A stretch of DNA of 60,982 nucleotides, from the NCBI GenBank assembly GCA_002812745.2, contig NCSJ02000261.1:1-60982 (forward strand), in the 5' to 3' direction. Of the stretch, positions 1 through 10,921 are shown piece by piece. The notes beneath the pieces were generated by a model, which did not search any database, was not told the origin of the DNA, and was given only the letters and a program-made list of their open reading frames with translations. Source of the DNA: Scytalidium lignicola. Taxonomy: Eukaryota > Ascomycota > Leotiomycetes. Each line of letters opens with the position of its first letter. The stretch's first letter is position 1. The position numbers were made by a program, and so were the translations under genes.

Positions 1-81
1 GTCGACGAGGATCTGATGATGGCCGCCGCGCATCCAGGCCACGCGATCGAGGGCTTCGGTGGGAATGTAAGACTGATGCAT
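1..81 (-). CDS. Start of a gene leaving the left edge (partial)
   Basis: An ATG at 81-79 on the minus strand opens 27 codons that stay open to base 1 (protein begins MHQSYIPTEALDRVAWM). The composition is GC-rich and protein-like, and it lies head-to-head with the Zn2Cys6 gene at 470, with a 39/40-bp inverted repeat between them. I do not recognise the family from so short a piece. It could be a longer gene's first exon or a chance frame. Confidence 0.4.
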   Translation of the reverse strand, partial: MHQSYIPTEALDRVAWMRGGHHQILVD

Positions 82-230
82 GATTAGGGTTAATTGGAAA
101 GGTTTGCCCAGGCGATACTGTAAGACTGCGGGGAGATTTGTTTGGCCATTTCATCTTGGGGGAAACGTTGGCTTAAATAGCGATGGCACTTCTGTTGCAA
201 TGCAATACAGAAAGAAGCATAGTTCACGTA

Positions 231-456
231 CCTTTCTCGGTGCGGACGAGTTTTGCTTCCGCGGTCGAACTTACAAAGGCTTGACAGCACCATGGCGTGA
301 ATTTGCGAAATCTCTAGAGGTGCTCAGAGTTCTAAGACCGCAAGTGTCCGAGGAGGTAAGCTGTCCTCGATGCAAATTTTAGGGCTAATTCACACTATTG
401 TGCTGTCGGACCTAAATTCGACCGCGGAAGCGAAAACTCGTCCGCACCGAGAAAGG
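231..456. repeat. 39/40-bp inverted repeat in a divergent promoter
   Basis: Bases 231-269 and 417-456 are reverse complements except for one extra base in the right arm; the spacer is 147 bp. Each arm contains the palindrome CCGCGG and further CGG triplets, which are the half-sites typically bound by Gal4-type Zn2Cys6 dimers. The right arm ends 13 bp before the start codon of the regulator at 470. It may be an autoregulatory or bidirectional control element, or the two ends of an old transposon remnant. Confidence 0.7.
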
Positions 457-469
457 AGAAGTGACATCG

Positions 470-2816
470 ATGTCTCCGTCATTATCACTCTTATTGGCGC
501 TCGAAATCGATCGTTTCAAGACAGACTTAGATACTTCGATGGATAGCTCGGAGATGGATGTGACCATGCCCAACGACCAGTCGCTAAAAAAGGCTCGGGG
601 AGGGACGAAAAGCTGTACCGAGTGTAAGTAAAGAAACCACAATGAAAAAGCAACGCAACCCTTAGCCGCGCCTTTCTAACATTCGAAGCAGGTAGACGTC
701 GTAAAGTCCGTTGTATTCGGAAGCCCGAAGATGCACAGACTTGCAGAAGATGTGAAGAACGCGGCTCGGAATGTATTGCACAGACGTACAGCTCTCAACC
801 ACTTCACTCACAACGATTGTCTTCACGATATCGGATATCCAAATTAGAATCAAAAGTTGCTAGTCTAAGCAAGATCATACGTGATATTGAGGTTAAGCTC
901 GGAAATCTTCCTACTCAAGTGTCAGAGCCAACTCCTGCTCTGCCAGTATCAAGTCCGGAAGTCTATGAGTCTGATGATAATTCTAATATGTCAGATGTGC
1001 TCGCTACAGAACCACCATCGCATATGCGTTCACTTTTCCAAAATGACTGGCTTAGCGTGGATACCGACCGCCAAAATGAACAGTCATATGACCGTAAAGC
1101 CAGAGCTTCTGCACATTTACTAGATACAGCGAGACTCGCGCTGCAGAAATTGATTCCTCCAAAGTATGAGGTTTCGCATATTACCAGATCCGCATCCAAG
1201 TGGCTTGACTTGCTCCATAATCTACTTCCACAGCCATTTGCGGTCAAATCTCAGCAGGAAATTCTTGAATGCTATGAGGAGATGTGCAAACCAGACACAG
1301 ATGCCATAAATCTAGCTACGTGGCTGATAACTATTGCCATTACAGCCCAGCAAATACCTCAAGAACATGACAGTCCTTCCACCCAGCTCGACGGTCGTCA
1401 GAAATACTCAAGATTCTCTCGAATAGTGTCTGAGATAGTAGAGAGTACACTTGTTTCTTATGATAGACTGATATGTACAGTTGAAGGCCTTGGAATGGCC
1501 ATGCACTTCGTTCGACTGTGAGTTCCTCTTTTGCTTTACTCATAGTATATATAACTGATAGCGATTATAGTCAATTGAGTCAAGGCAATTTACAAAAAGC
1601 ATGGCTTCGATTACGCCATTTCATAGCGGTTGCAGAGCTTATGGGGCTCCCCAACGCATGTCAAGCTATCCAGTCTAGCCAGGGTAACGGATCAGACGAC
1701 TATGAGACACAGCTCCAGAGAGCTCAGCTATGGCAATCGTTATGTTCTGCCGACGGTATCTCCGGGGTAGTACTAAATCTCCCTCCATCTATTGGTCCAT
1801 ACCAAAGGCCAAAGCCTCAAACATTAGCTATTGATGGTGTTATTCAACCTCGGGCATATATTAGTAGGTTGATAGAAATCACCACCAAGATTCAATACCG
1901 GGATAATACAAATATGACACAAGGATCGAGTGCTGAGCTCTATGCCTCTATCATGGAACTCGACAGGGAGCTCAAGGTGCTGGCATCACAAACGCCGAAA
2001 TCATGGTGGGCTCGAAGTGGTGTGGAGCACGTTAAACCCGATCATGTCGTCCAATTCTTGCATTGCTGTATCAATATGCGGATTCATCTGTCCTTTGCGA
2101 TGCGAAAAGACCCAGATGAAGAATATGTCTACAGCCGCTTGACCTGCAGGGACGCGTGCGAATCAGTTACGGAACATTATCTATTTCTTCGTCGAGGGCT
2201 CCCATCTGGTATTTTTCTATCCCGGTGCTTGGATCTGCAGGCTTTCATTGCTACGGTTATTCTCCTTCTCACATCCCATAGCTCGCCTTGTACGAATCTG
2301 CCAAATTTGCGGATCAACAAAGTCAAGGTCGACAGCGTAGTTACACAAATCATCGAAGTTATGGATGAAAAGTCGAAGAATACTGCTGTCTCTCACTTTG
2401 CGCAGCATTGTGTTAATTCAATCCGCTCTCTGAAGGAACTACTCCAGGAGGATGATGAAGGCTCTGACATGCAAGAGCTGACGTTGAAGATTCCACTGCT
2501 AGGAAAAGTTCACATTCGACGCAATAGCTATAGGCCCCGGACGCAGGATACCCAAAACCAACCTTCTTTCAAAATTCCAGCAAATTCAGGCTCATGGAAG
2601 CCGAACGAGCAGTTGTTGACCACGCAAGAATATGGGCATATACCTCTCGATATCAATAACCACATGGCCTCGAACTTCCAGGCGCTGGAAGAACTGCCAT
2701 GGGACCCTCTCTCATGGTGCATTGAGGACCAGTATGAGGATTTCTTCCAAGATGCTCTCATGGTAGATGAAACTGATCAATTTGCGATATGGCAGAACAA
2801 TTATCTCCCTAGCTGA
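470..2816 (+). CDS. Zn2Cys6 fungal-specific transcription factor
   Basis: Three exons (470-623, 692-1517, 1571-2816) give 741 aa. The zinc binuclear cluster spans the first intron, with Cys49, 52, 59, 69, 72 and 79 in the usual CX2CX6C...CX2CX6C order and the basic stretch RRRKVR inside it. A short predicted coiled coil (about residues 98-120) follows and would allow dimerisation. The rest resembles the fungal-specific middle homology region. The first intron (68 bp) has a CTAAC branch site. The start at 470 is chosen because it is the first in-frame ATG before the cluster. It sits next to two DHA2 exporters, so it may regulate them, possibly through CGG-containing sites; this is inference. 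Confidence 0.9.
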
Positions 2817-3064
2817 TAGAAATTAACATTAGTGTATGTACATATATTCTCAAACCCGTGTATAGTCCTGTCGAATATCATAGCCATCTTGTTTACAACC
2901 AGCTATTCATGTGGACAAGTCCTAAAATAGCTAGAATGCTCATCAACAATGAGTAAACGCACAGCGTGTATGTCATATATGCTGGTCGCTAACGGAAGAA
3001 GATAAATATTTTAAGCACAACATAACATATACTCATCTTCAGGGTAAGCGGCCTCGGTACTTAC
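2817..3064. other. Intergenic, nothing recognised
   Basis: AT-rich 3' flank of the regulator. I see no coding signal here; the lost 3' exons of the TLC relic would be expected in this stretch but are not recognisable. Confidence 0.5.
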
Positions 3065-3297
3065 AAAGCCAAATGTCATTATTGATGATGTAGCAACACC
3101 ATGTGCAACTATCGCCAAACCGTATATTCGCTGATGGCGCAGCATCATGATAAGATGCCAGTACAAGTACCTATTGGCAATCGTAAGCACGGTTGCAGTA
3201 GGCTCAGCGTATCCCCATACCCTCTCCTGCCAGGTCATCCTTTTTCTGTCATCGTCGAACAGGACAACCCGAGTAGCGAGACAGCAGATGAGGACAG
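3065..3297 (-). pseudogene. TLC-domain (TRAM/LAG1/CLN8-like) membrane protein relic
   Basis: One exon-sized open stretch of about 77 residues ends at a good GTAAGT donor (minus strand, 3064-3059). It reads as the core of a fungal TLC-domain protein: an FDDDRKRMTWQERVWGY-like segment, then a hydrophobic segment ending IANRYLYWHL (where the family has GYFLWDL), then a YGLAIVAHG segment. No other TLC exon can be found on either side, and the upstream frame meets a stop. TLC proteins are ER multi-spanning proteins of lipid metabolism. I call it a truncated relic; the assignment rests on remembered family pattern, without an alignment. Confidence 0.45.
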
Positions 3298-3869
3298 CTT
3301 AGGTGAAGGACACAATTAGAGAAGGTGTCATCCACGAGCCACGCAAACGGCTGGTAGTTGCAGGTTTACCGTCTGTACTGTACATTATAAGCTGCTATTC
3401 TTGGCAAGATATAGCGTTCTTCCCGTTAGCTAATGAGATAGGCTCACATAAGCATAAAGCCGCCAAAAATGGGAGATTACTAATGTTTACTGTATGCTTT
3501 TAAGAGTAGATGGGTATTTCAGTTGTACAGTACTGTATTACCGGCTGCTCCAGGCTTTCTCCTCTACTATTGGATGGATCGACTGTTCTGACATCGAGAT
3601 GGTACGGCCGGCTGCTCACTTTGGCGCGGCCGTCTGCTGTCGCCTGGGACTATATGACATTTGTCAACGAGCTCTAGAAATTGTAATTAATGCATGTTAT
3701 AAAGTATCTTACTACTGTACTGTACGTCCGTATAGGGCTGACTATTTATGGCGTGTACCTACCTGCGACAGGCTTGCTTCGGCCATGTAGTAAGTATCCA
3801 CTACATTCAGCATCTCCCCATTCCATCGAGACCACTCATCAACACACATTTGCCTCTCGTAAGAGGTAT
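3298..3869. other. Intergenic, promoter side of the first MFS gene
   Basis: No convincing gene. Only short overlapping open frames in several registers are present. An in-frame ATG at 3690 precedes the MFS start but its extension is not conserved-looking. Confidence 0.5.
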
Positions 3870-5679
3870 ATGTCTACATTACTTGATGATCATTCGGTCG
3901 TTCACCCCTATCTCGATCATACAATGCACCAGTCAGGAAGTTATCAGGATGGCTATCCACGGAGGACTCTAACCTTCTACCTCGCCATAGCTGCCATCTG
4001 CGTCTGCTTCTTCATGTCTGCACTCGATACCGTAATTGTTGCATCTGCTCTACCCAAAATCGCCCAGGTTCTCCATGCGGATAGCGTCGAGGCATACTGG
4101 TGCGGAACGGGATTTCTCTTTGCCCAGACTATCGCACAGCCCATCTACGGCGTGTTTTCATCGGTGGTAGGTATGAAGGCGTGCATCATGGTTGCGGTGA
4201 GCATCTTTCTCGTGGCCATCTTCTGCGCGGCAGCACAGAGTATTGCGTGGTTGATTGCAGCCAGAGTGGTAATTATGCTCACCATGCCACCAGAAAAATT
4301 GAAATAATCTCATGCCCACACGTAGTTTCAAGGGATTGGCGGTGGTGGAATCAATGCTATGGTTATTGTGATCATCTCTGCGATAGTCCCTCTGGTGGAG
4401 AGAGGGAGATATATCGGTTTTGTGATGCTGAGTGGTGCTGTCGGTCTCGTGTTGGGGGTGGTGCTCGGCGCTGTCATTGCCCAACGGACGTCATGGAGAG
4501 TATGAGTGCCGTGTCACGTCTGTGAACGAGAATCACACTGCTGATGGGGGAAATGCTCAGGGTTTTCTACATCAATATTCCAATCTGCACGGTGGCGCTG
4601 GTCGGAGTATACTTCTTTCTACATCTTCCAAAACCCCAGAGCCAGTTATGGGAAGCCGTGAAAGTGGTCGACTGGGTTGGGATCGTGCTGTTATCAGGTT
4701 CACTGGTGGGTGTTCTCTATGACATCACGGGCGGCAATGTTCTCTACTCTTGGGATTCACCCCAAATCATCACGCCATTGGTCGTTGGTAGTGTCAGGAT
4801 CGCAGTCTTCGTATATCATGAGCATCGCTGGGCATCAAACCCCATCATCCCTCTGCGAGTGTTCGCATCCCGCACGGCAGCATCGGGGTATTACACCACC
4901 TTTATCCACGGCCTGGTGCTGTGGGCTATCACATACTACTTACTTCTCTATGTACGTTTTCTTTATACGCAACATAACAGCAACAGCAGCTAATAACAAT
5001 AACTACACAGTTTGTCATCGCCCAGCACCACTCCCTCCTCGTGGTTGCTCCAATGGCGACGGTGGGTGGCCTCGGAATGGCCTTTACCAAACGCTTCTTC
5101 CCTTTCAACCTCTTTGCATGGATCTGTATCACCAGTAGTGTCGGTTTGTTCGCGACTCTCACTCCTTCATCGCCTCTGGCGGCCCAGTACGATTTCCAGA
5201 TCCTTACTGCCATGGGCAGCGGTATCATCTATCCGGGCCGCGTGATGGCTGTGCAAACACCGCAACGGGTCCAAGGCGATATTCCCATTGCATCCACCTT
5301 GGTATCATTTTTTGCTGCCCTGGGACAGTCTTTTGGGCTGGGAATCGGCAGCACCGTCTTTCAGAATGCGTGGACGGCGCAGGTTGACCGTCACATCGCC
5401 AATGGAGCCCTGAGCGAGGCATACAGGGTGCTCGCGCAAGATGCTAAGAGTGAATCGTTGCTCTTCCCAACCTTTCCGGAGAATGTTGGCAATGCATATG
5501 GGACGGTTGTGTCGGGCAGCTTAAGGGTATTGTGGATTACGTTGGCAGGATTGGCAGCGTCTGCGTGTCTACTTACCTTGCTGCAGAGGAATTTGTCGAC
5601 TGCGAGGCCTCTTCCTGAAGATGGTAACTCTAGTGTAACTAGCCAAGATGTATTAGTAGTGGTCAATGAACAGAAATGA
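3870..5679 (+). CDS. MFS drug:H+ antiporter, DHA2 (14-TM) family; splice frame suspect
   Basis: The product resembles fungal multidrug and toxin exporters of the plasma membrane. Signatures are LDTVIVASALPKI in TM1, FQGIGGGGIN after the first intron, and motif C (GAVGLVLGVVLGAVIA). Exons are 3870-4268, 4326-4499, 4561-4951 and 5011-5679. Introns 1 and 3 splice cleanly in frame. The second junction, inside the family's conserved SWRWVFYINIP motif, uses a good GTATGA donor at 4500 and CAG at 4560 but leaves the sum one base over a multiple of three, and the second W is lost. A weak GTCATG donor at 4490 would restore frame by skipping SWRW. So the gene may carry a small indel. Start at 3870 gives a normal short N-terminus. 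Confidence 0.8.
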
Positions 5680-6046
5680 CTGATTAATAAGAATATATTA
5701 CTTTCAGTGATGACATTTTACAGTACTGTAATATCTATTTAGATTCTTGCGGCTCATATAGATCGTTTGGCCAGCCAGGCCCAGCCGGTTCATCTCAATC
5801 CTTTACTCTCGCTGATTGGTGGGCACCCCGGAAAGGGGCGTGTATATCATTGCCTGAAATGGAAATGGGATGGCCAAGAAGAGCTGGATCTAACCCAATT
5901 GATTCAGATTGGTGGGACTGACTAGGCGACGGTTCGACTCGGTTGCTCAGTGGCCGGCCAGGGACCCATAGGTGGGCGTGCACCGCAAGGGTTTGGTTGC
6001 CTTCGCTTAATGTAGGGTGCACACTAACCAGGAGGCCATGTAAATC
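5680..6046. other. Intergenic
   Basis: No gene or RNA recognised; no convincing tRNA fold was found in the GC-rich part at 5800-6000. Confidence 0.4.
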
Positions 6047-6415
6047 ATGCAGCCTGTGAGATTATTATTCGTCAGTCAACAGTCACAGCCCACTGCCAGC
6101 ATGTCGCAAGCCGAACTGAACCCCTCCTTGAGCCCTTCAGGACCTGGAAGGCTATTAGAGCTCGTGGACGAACCCGTGCCTTTCCATCTTCAGCATCATG
6201 CTCTCCGCGATCTCGAAGCACAGATCGAGGCATTCCAAGGTCCCGAGATACGTCTAGACAGGGTCGACGGTTACAACATTGGCGCATCTCAAGTGGTTCT
6301 AAATGCCAGCGGAAGCCCGACTGCTGACTTCCTCTTTTTCGCCCCTTACCAAGGACATTTCCTCCCGGCATACAACGAACGGCGCCTGGTTTGCAAGTGG
6401 CCTACTTTGGGGTAG
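6047..6415 (+). CDS. Small hypothetical ORF (122 aa)
   Basis: An uninterrupted frame of 122 codons between two convergent DHA2 exporters. The part from the internal Met (MSQAELNPSLSPSGPG) has normal protein composition, but I recognise no domain, signal peptide or membrane segment. It may be a small real protein, the first exon of a decayed gene, or a chance frame in GC-richer DNA. Confidence 0.25.
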   Translation: MQPVRLLFVSQQSQPTASMSQAELNPSLSPSGPGRLLELVDEPVPFHLQHHALRDLEAQIEAFQGPEIRLDRVDGYNIGASQVVLNASGSPTADFLFFAPYQGHFLPAYNERRLVCKWPTLG

Positions 6416-6843
6416 AAATGCCATTGCTACAGAGCATGTATGTGCTTTTGAAGAAGGCGCAAGAGAATAGAGATGCGGCAAACGAGAATGGTAGCAAATT
6501 GTGATTAACTTTATTTCATTCATAGTTAACCTCATCATGCGATGATAATTTACATGTAGCATTATTCAAGACGAAAGGGGCGTGTATGAGTAACAGAATA
6601 TCACGTAGAGAAACCTTGAGTATTAAATGGCGAACAGTTAGGATCGGATGAAAGTTAGCACCATAATTTCTGACATGAGTGAGAGACAGAGAAAATTTAG
6701 AATTGCTATGGCAGTTTAAAAAGGATAATCTATAGAAACTGTCACTGAATTACATCTAATTATATTGCGTAAGTAGAGTCCGCTATACCACTCCATATAT
6801 TGTCCTGCTGCTTTCTTTAAGGAAGATTCATTCTCGACATATC
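6416..6843. other. Intergenic, 3' flank of the minus-strand MFS gene
   Basis: AT-rich, with no coding signal. It contains the 3' flank of the convergent MFS gene. Confidence 0.4.
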
Positions 6844-8875
6844 TCACACTCTCCTAGCCTGTACGGCAGTCGATGTGCCTTCAGCTGGATCATGACTTCT
6901 GTTATTAGCATTACTGTCGGTATTAACATCCTCTTGATCAACCCAACCCTCCCTTCCATCCTTGACTACTCTCACAAATAATAGATTGATCAACAATGCC
7001 GTAGCAGCAATAGCTGTACCGAAATAAAGTGCCGCTTTATACCCAACCACTGGATCTCTTCTACCCTTGTTAATCTCTGTCTCTACCGTTCCAGAAAAAC
7101 CTAACCCTAAACTATTCCCATACAAATTGAGAGTTCCAATCAAGCTTGCTGCGACACCTTGTTGAGACCTTCGTACACTGTTACTAGCGATGATTTGAGC
7201 AGCCGTGTATACAAAATCTGGGCAGAACGCCATGAAAATGGTCGCAGGGAATACTTGTGTCCAATAGCTTTGTTGCGCAGGCATAGTTGCCAATAATATA
7301 TTCGAGATCAGAATGGCAGTAGCACCTATTGCAAGGATCCATTGTGCAGCTAATCGCGGAATTAACCAAGCCGAGAGTAAAGCTCCCACAGTACCAATTA
7401 TTCCAAAGGGTGTCCAGGAGACAGCGAATTGAAACACGCTATAACCCCGCAAAGTTTGAAGCCAGATTACCATATACCATAGGAACGTACTGTTCGCCAT
7501 AAAACAAAAAAGAACTGTAATGACTAGAGGCAAGAATGAGGGGGCATGCCAGATATCAAGAGGGAGTATTGGTGTATGCGCGAATTTGGACTCCCAAATT
7601 GTGAAGATGGCGAGGAGAACGATAGAGAGACAAACTAGGACTATCTCATAGGGAGTTGACCATCCTACTGCTGGTGCTTGACTTTGCGAAAAATAATCAG
7701 TAAGATGCTATACTAGCGGTGAAAGTCGTGGAAAAGAAGCTTACTTCCATGCTACGTTGAATACTATCAACCCTCCTGTACCTAGCACTGCCCCGATCCA
7801 ATCAATCTTACCATAGCGGTCAACAGGTCTCTCGGGCGGCAACAGTACCCATAGAACAGCCAAAATGATTGAAGCAAGGAATGCCCTATAATAGCAACAG
7901 TGTCAGCGGCCAATTTATCCAGTAGCTTGATAAGATTTACAGGATAAAGAAGCATAAATCCCAATGGCCAGCAGCAATGAGACCACCGATTATCAAGCTC
8001 CCCAAATAACTGCCTGTAGGTGCAGATGCGCTAAAGAATCCCAAGCTGATATTCCTCAATCTTCCGGGTGGGCAAGTAATTCCCTAAGGATAACCTACCT
8101 GTTAGCAGATTCACTTGAAGTTATGAAAATTCAACTCACAATCATCGCGACAACATTCGGCATTAATAGCGCACCGCCGACACCAGTTAATGCCCTTGCA
8201 ATAATGAATGGCACAAAGGAAGTAACAAAGCCGTTTACCAGGGACCAGATAACAAACCAGGCACCTCCGATGAAGAGAATATTCTTATGGCCGTAAACAG
8301 CTCCAAGGCGTCCACTTATAAGAACGAATGTTCCCTGAGTAAGACTGAATCCAGGTAATTCAATATACATACAAAATATTGCATATTAAATATAATAGTG
8401 AAGAAGGATAAAGGGAAAGAATAGCATACGGATAAGAAGCCGCAACCCAATTTGCCCTGCCTGGTCCCGTTTCTACACCTAGGAGTTTGCTGATTTCGAG
8501 ACCAGCAGCCAAGCCAATGATATTGGATATCATCTACTTCCACATCATCATTAGTAATTCTTCTACCTCTTGCCATCCTCATTTGTAGCTGAGCACACTG
8601 ACCTGGATAAAGTTACATGCGACAATTAATACTAGAATCGTAATCTTGCGCGTATTTCCCATAGAATGAAAGGAAGGCTCTTGCTGGAAGACTTGACGCT
8701 CCGCTCCTATTTCAGTCGCTGGGTATTCTGATGCCGGGAGGACAGCTGAAGCTAGGATACTGTCGTTGACATCAGGGGGTGATGGGTGTGATGGGTGTGA
8801 TGGTGGCAGATGGACTTGTGGTAGTGGTGAGCTGATGGGCTCAAGCACCACTGTTTCAGTCTTTATTGAAGACAT
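6844..8875 (-). CDS. MFS drug:H+ antiporter, DHA2 (14-TM) family
   Basis: Six exons on the minus strand (8875-8603, 8533-8430, 8344-8140, 8083-7941, 7885-7745, 7681-6844) sum to 1,704 nt, giving 567 aa with every junction in phase. A Pro/Ser-rich cytoplasmic N-terminus (about 75 aa) leads into the TM core. Family signatures are ANWVAASYPLTQGTFVLISG, GRLGAVYGHK (motif A), RALTGVGGALLMPN, and NQAPAVGW before the C-terminal half. These proteins export small toxic molecules using the proton gradient. It is closest in type to the exporter at 3870 but is clearly a different gene with different intron positions. Two CGG-N4-CCG palindromes lie upstream at 9140 and 9317. Confidence 0.92.
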
Positions 8876-10468
8876 CTTCAGTTATTTATTGGTCGGCTTC
8901 CTGGTTACAATTCTCTTAATGTTTAATAAAGATGGAGAAGAAACGAATCCGCTATAGTTATATATCTCCTGCTCCTGCTTACATCTCTCTACGCCTCAAA
9001 CTCTTACCGAGCAACTCCCGTGGAAAGATGAAGGATAAACTCCGGCATATCAAATCCAAGGCATCCAGAAAATTACCGGACCCAATAATTAGACTCATTT
9101 GCCCTGTCTTTTACGAATTAAAAGTCAGCAGGTGACCTGCGGAGGTCCGGTCCGCCCATCCTATAACTGCTTTGACCTCTTCCGAAAACAACCCCTAGTT
9201 TATCCGAAGATCATCCGTTTGGTGAATCATCATTGGAACGACAGCGGCAAAGGGGTTAGATTGTCTCGAAGGATCTGGATGGGATTTGCTCATTTGAGGT
9301 CCCAACTGGGGTATTGCGGAGTACCGGAAGGCACAACAAGAGGAGATTGTACCATAAGGGTTCCTTAAAGCCCTCCAACCGCTGAGTAGCGGAGAAGTGT
9401 CTTACGCACTGGCTGAGAGGAGCACAACGGCGCCGTCTTCCCCCGCCCCATGCTCTTAAAGTCTTATTTGCGCTCCTGCAAAAGTGATCTTTTGTCTAAT
9501 TCTTTCAGTAAAAAGAAATTAAGTCTAACCAGTCAAATTGAAGTCTATATTTGACTTATTTGACTTCTTGGTGACGCTGAAACGTTTACTCAGTAGTTTG
9601 CCAAGTGCTTCATGAATTCTACAAACACCTGAAATGTAACTGATTCTCATAAACGTTGAAATTAATATAAAATCTGAAATCGGAATTTGACGAATTTTTA
9701 TGAGCTTTATGGCAGATATCAAATCAATGCAGGCGCTGTTATAGCACTTACATAACTCAGCTATACAGGGATGATTGGTCACACCAAGAATTTATTTACT
9801 CTAGAGTAAGGAAATGTAAGAACTGCCAACTTTTCCTCTCCAAAATGGACGTCACCAAGTACCCACTAGTTATCACTGCAATGATACTAATCAGTTTGAA
9901 TATTATGGGGTTAAAAACGAGACTGAATGTTTACAATTTCACTAACGTTTTCTATCTATCATAACGACATCAAAACCTACCACTAGTATAATAAGTCGCT
10001 TGCAAGTTATTCTCATGCTGACACTAACCAGCTACTGTTATCAAAGCCATTATGTTCATGGCTTGAATGACCACTATCTAAGCCATCAACAGCCGCGCAG
10101 GTAGAGCATCACAACTCGGTCTAGCGTCAAACATTGTACTCCCTCCGTATGTGGCATATTTCAAAACATAAACCGACGGTATTGAGCAAGCCAGATCTCC
10201 AAAATTCATTTTCTGCAATAAGTGAGGGTTAATACTGGTGCCAGGGATAGGGTAAAATCTGCCTTAGGATGGCTGGATTAGTCTCCATATTGGATTCTAC
10301 CGGACGAAATTGAGATAAATCTCTGCTTTCTTTTACACGGTGTGTATAATTCTAAACTACTAGATTTTAATGATGGCTGGATCACAATAATAATACTTCT
10401 AACTTGTTTGAATTTAGAAGAACTATAAATATATTAAAATGGGATAAGAAACAATATGTAAAGAATAG
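8876..10468. other. 1.6-kb intergenic stretch
   Basis: The promoter of the MFS gene at its left end; the rest becomes AT-rich and holds only short frames. An 85-codon minus frame at 9525-9782 has no recognisable similarity. Confidence 0.5.
9140..9326. promoter_or_regulatory. Two CGG-N4-CCG palindromes (9140-9149, 9317-9326)
   Basis: CGGAGGTCCG and CGGAGTACCG are both CGG-N4-CCG, lying about 265 and 440 bp upstream of the DHA2 start at 8875. Inverted CGG half-sites with fixed spacing are the classical target of Zn2Cys6 homodimers. Their use by the regulator at 470 is inference. Confidence 0.3.
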
Positions 10469-10822
10469 TTAAATTCTTCCACCCCAATGGCCAATGCTAA
10501 TACTCCCAGGATTGTTTACCATCTGAAACCCGGAATTGCTGGTGTTAGAAAATGTCGCGGTAAATGAATTAGAAGCAGTGTCCCTTGCGGCTTTTAAAAG
10601 AGCATCTTCCAAAGATCTATCTAGGTCGGATGTAGCCTCTTTTAATAGTGGAATACCTCCATCTTTATCTATCTCTTTTACTTCCATCTCACAGAGTTCT
10701 TGCCTGGCTGGTTTAGTAGCGGGATATAGACCCTCTAACCCATCAATTAAACCTGCGATATCCTCAATCAATCTTGAGAAGTGGTTCTCTTCATACAGTG
10801 CCCATTTAAGTTGCCCGAACAA
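10469..10822 (-). pseudogene. Truncated HeLo-domain protein with amyloid-motif-like C-terminus
   Basis: A minus frame of 117 codons begins without a good start and reads as the C-terminal half of a fungal HeLo (prion-inhibition and propagation) domain: FGQLKWALYEENHFSRLIED, then helices with GLIDGLEGLY and ELCEMEVKEI. The last 35 residues are rich in Asn, Ser, Gly and Phe and include SNSGFQMVNNPGSIS, which resembles the sigma/Ses_B-type amyloid motifs shared by fungal NLRs and their effectors. HeLo domains permeabilise membranes after amyloid templating in programmed cell death. The N-terminal half is missing, apparently cut off where a plus-strand NACHT relic begins at about 10920. Confidence 0.6.
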
Positions 10823-10921
10823 TTTAATATGCTAACCAGAGTAACTAACTTGGTTTAGCTCATGGATAATTGAGGAACTTAGACACATATCAAAGTGTGT
10901 GACTTTATATTTTTACATTAG

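Noticed and set aside
3690..3869. Upstream ATG at 3690 as start of the first DHA2 exporter
   Set aside because: It adds 60 residues without family resemblance; Met at 3870 gives a normal cytoplasmic N-terminus.
5800..6000. Possible tRNA in a GC-rich patch
   Set aside because: No cloverleaf with a T-loop and matched acceptor stem could be drawn.
9525..9782. 85-codon minus-strand frame
   Set aside because: No recognisable domain, AT-rich composition and isolated position.
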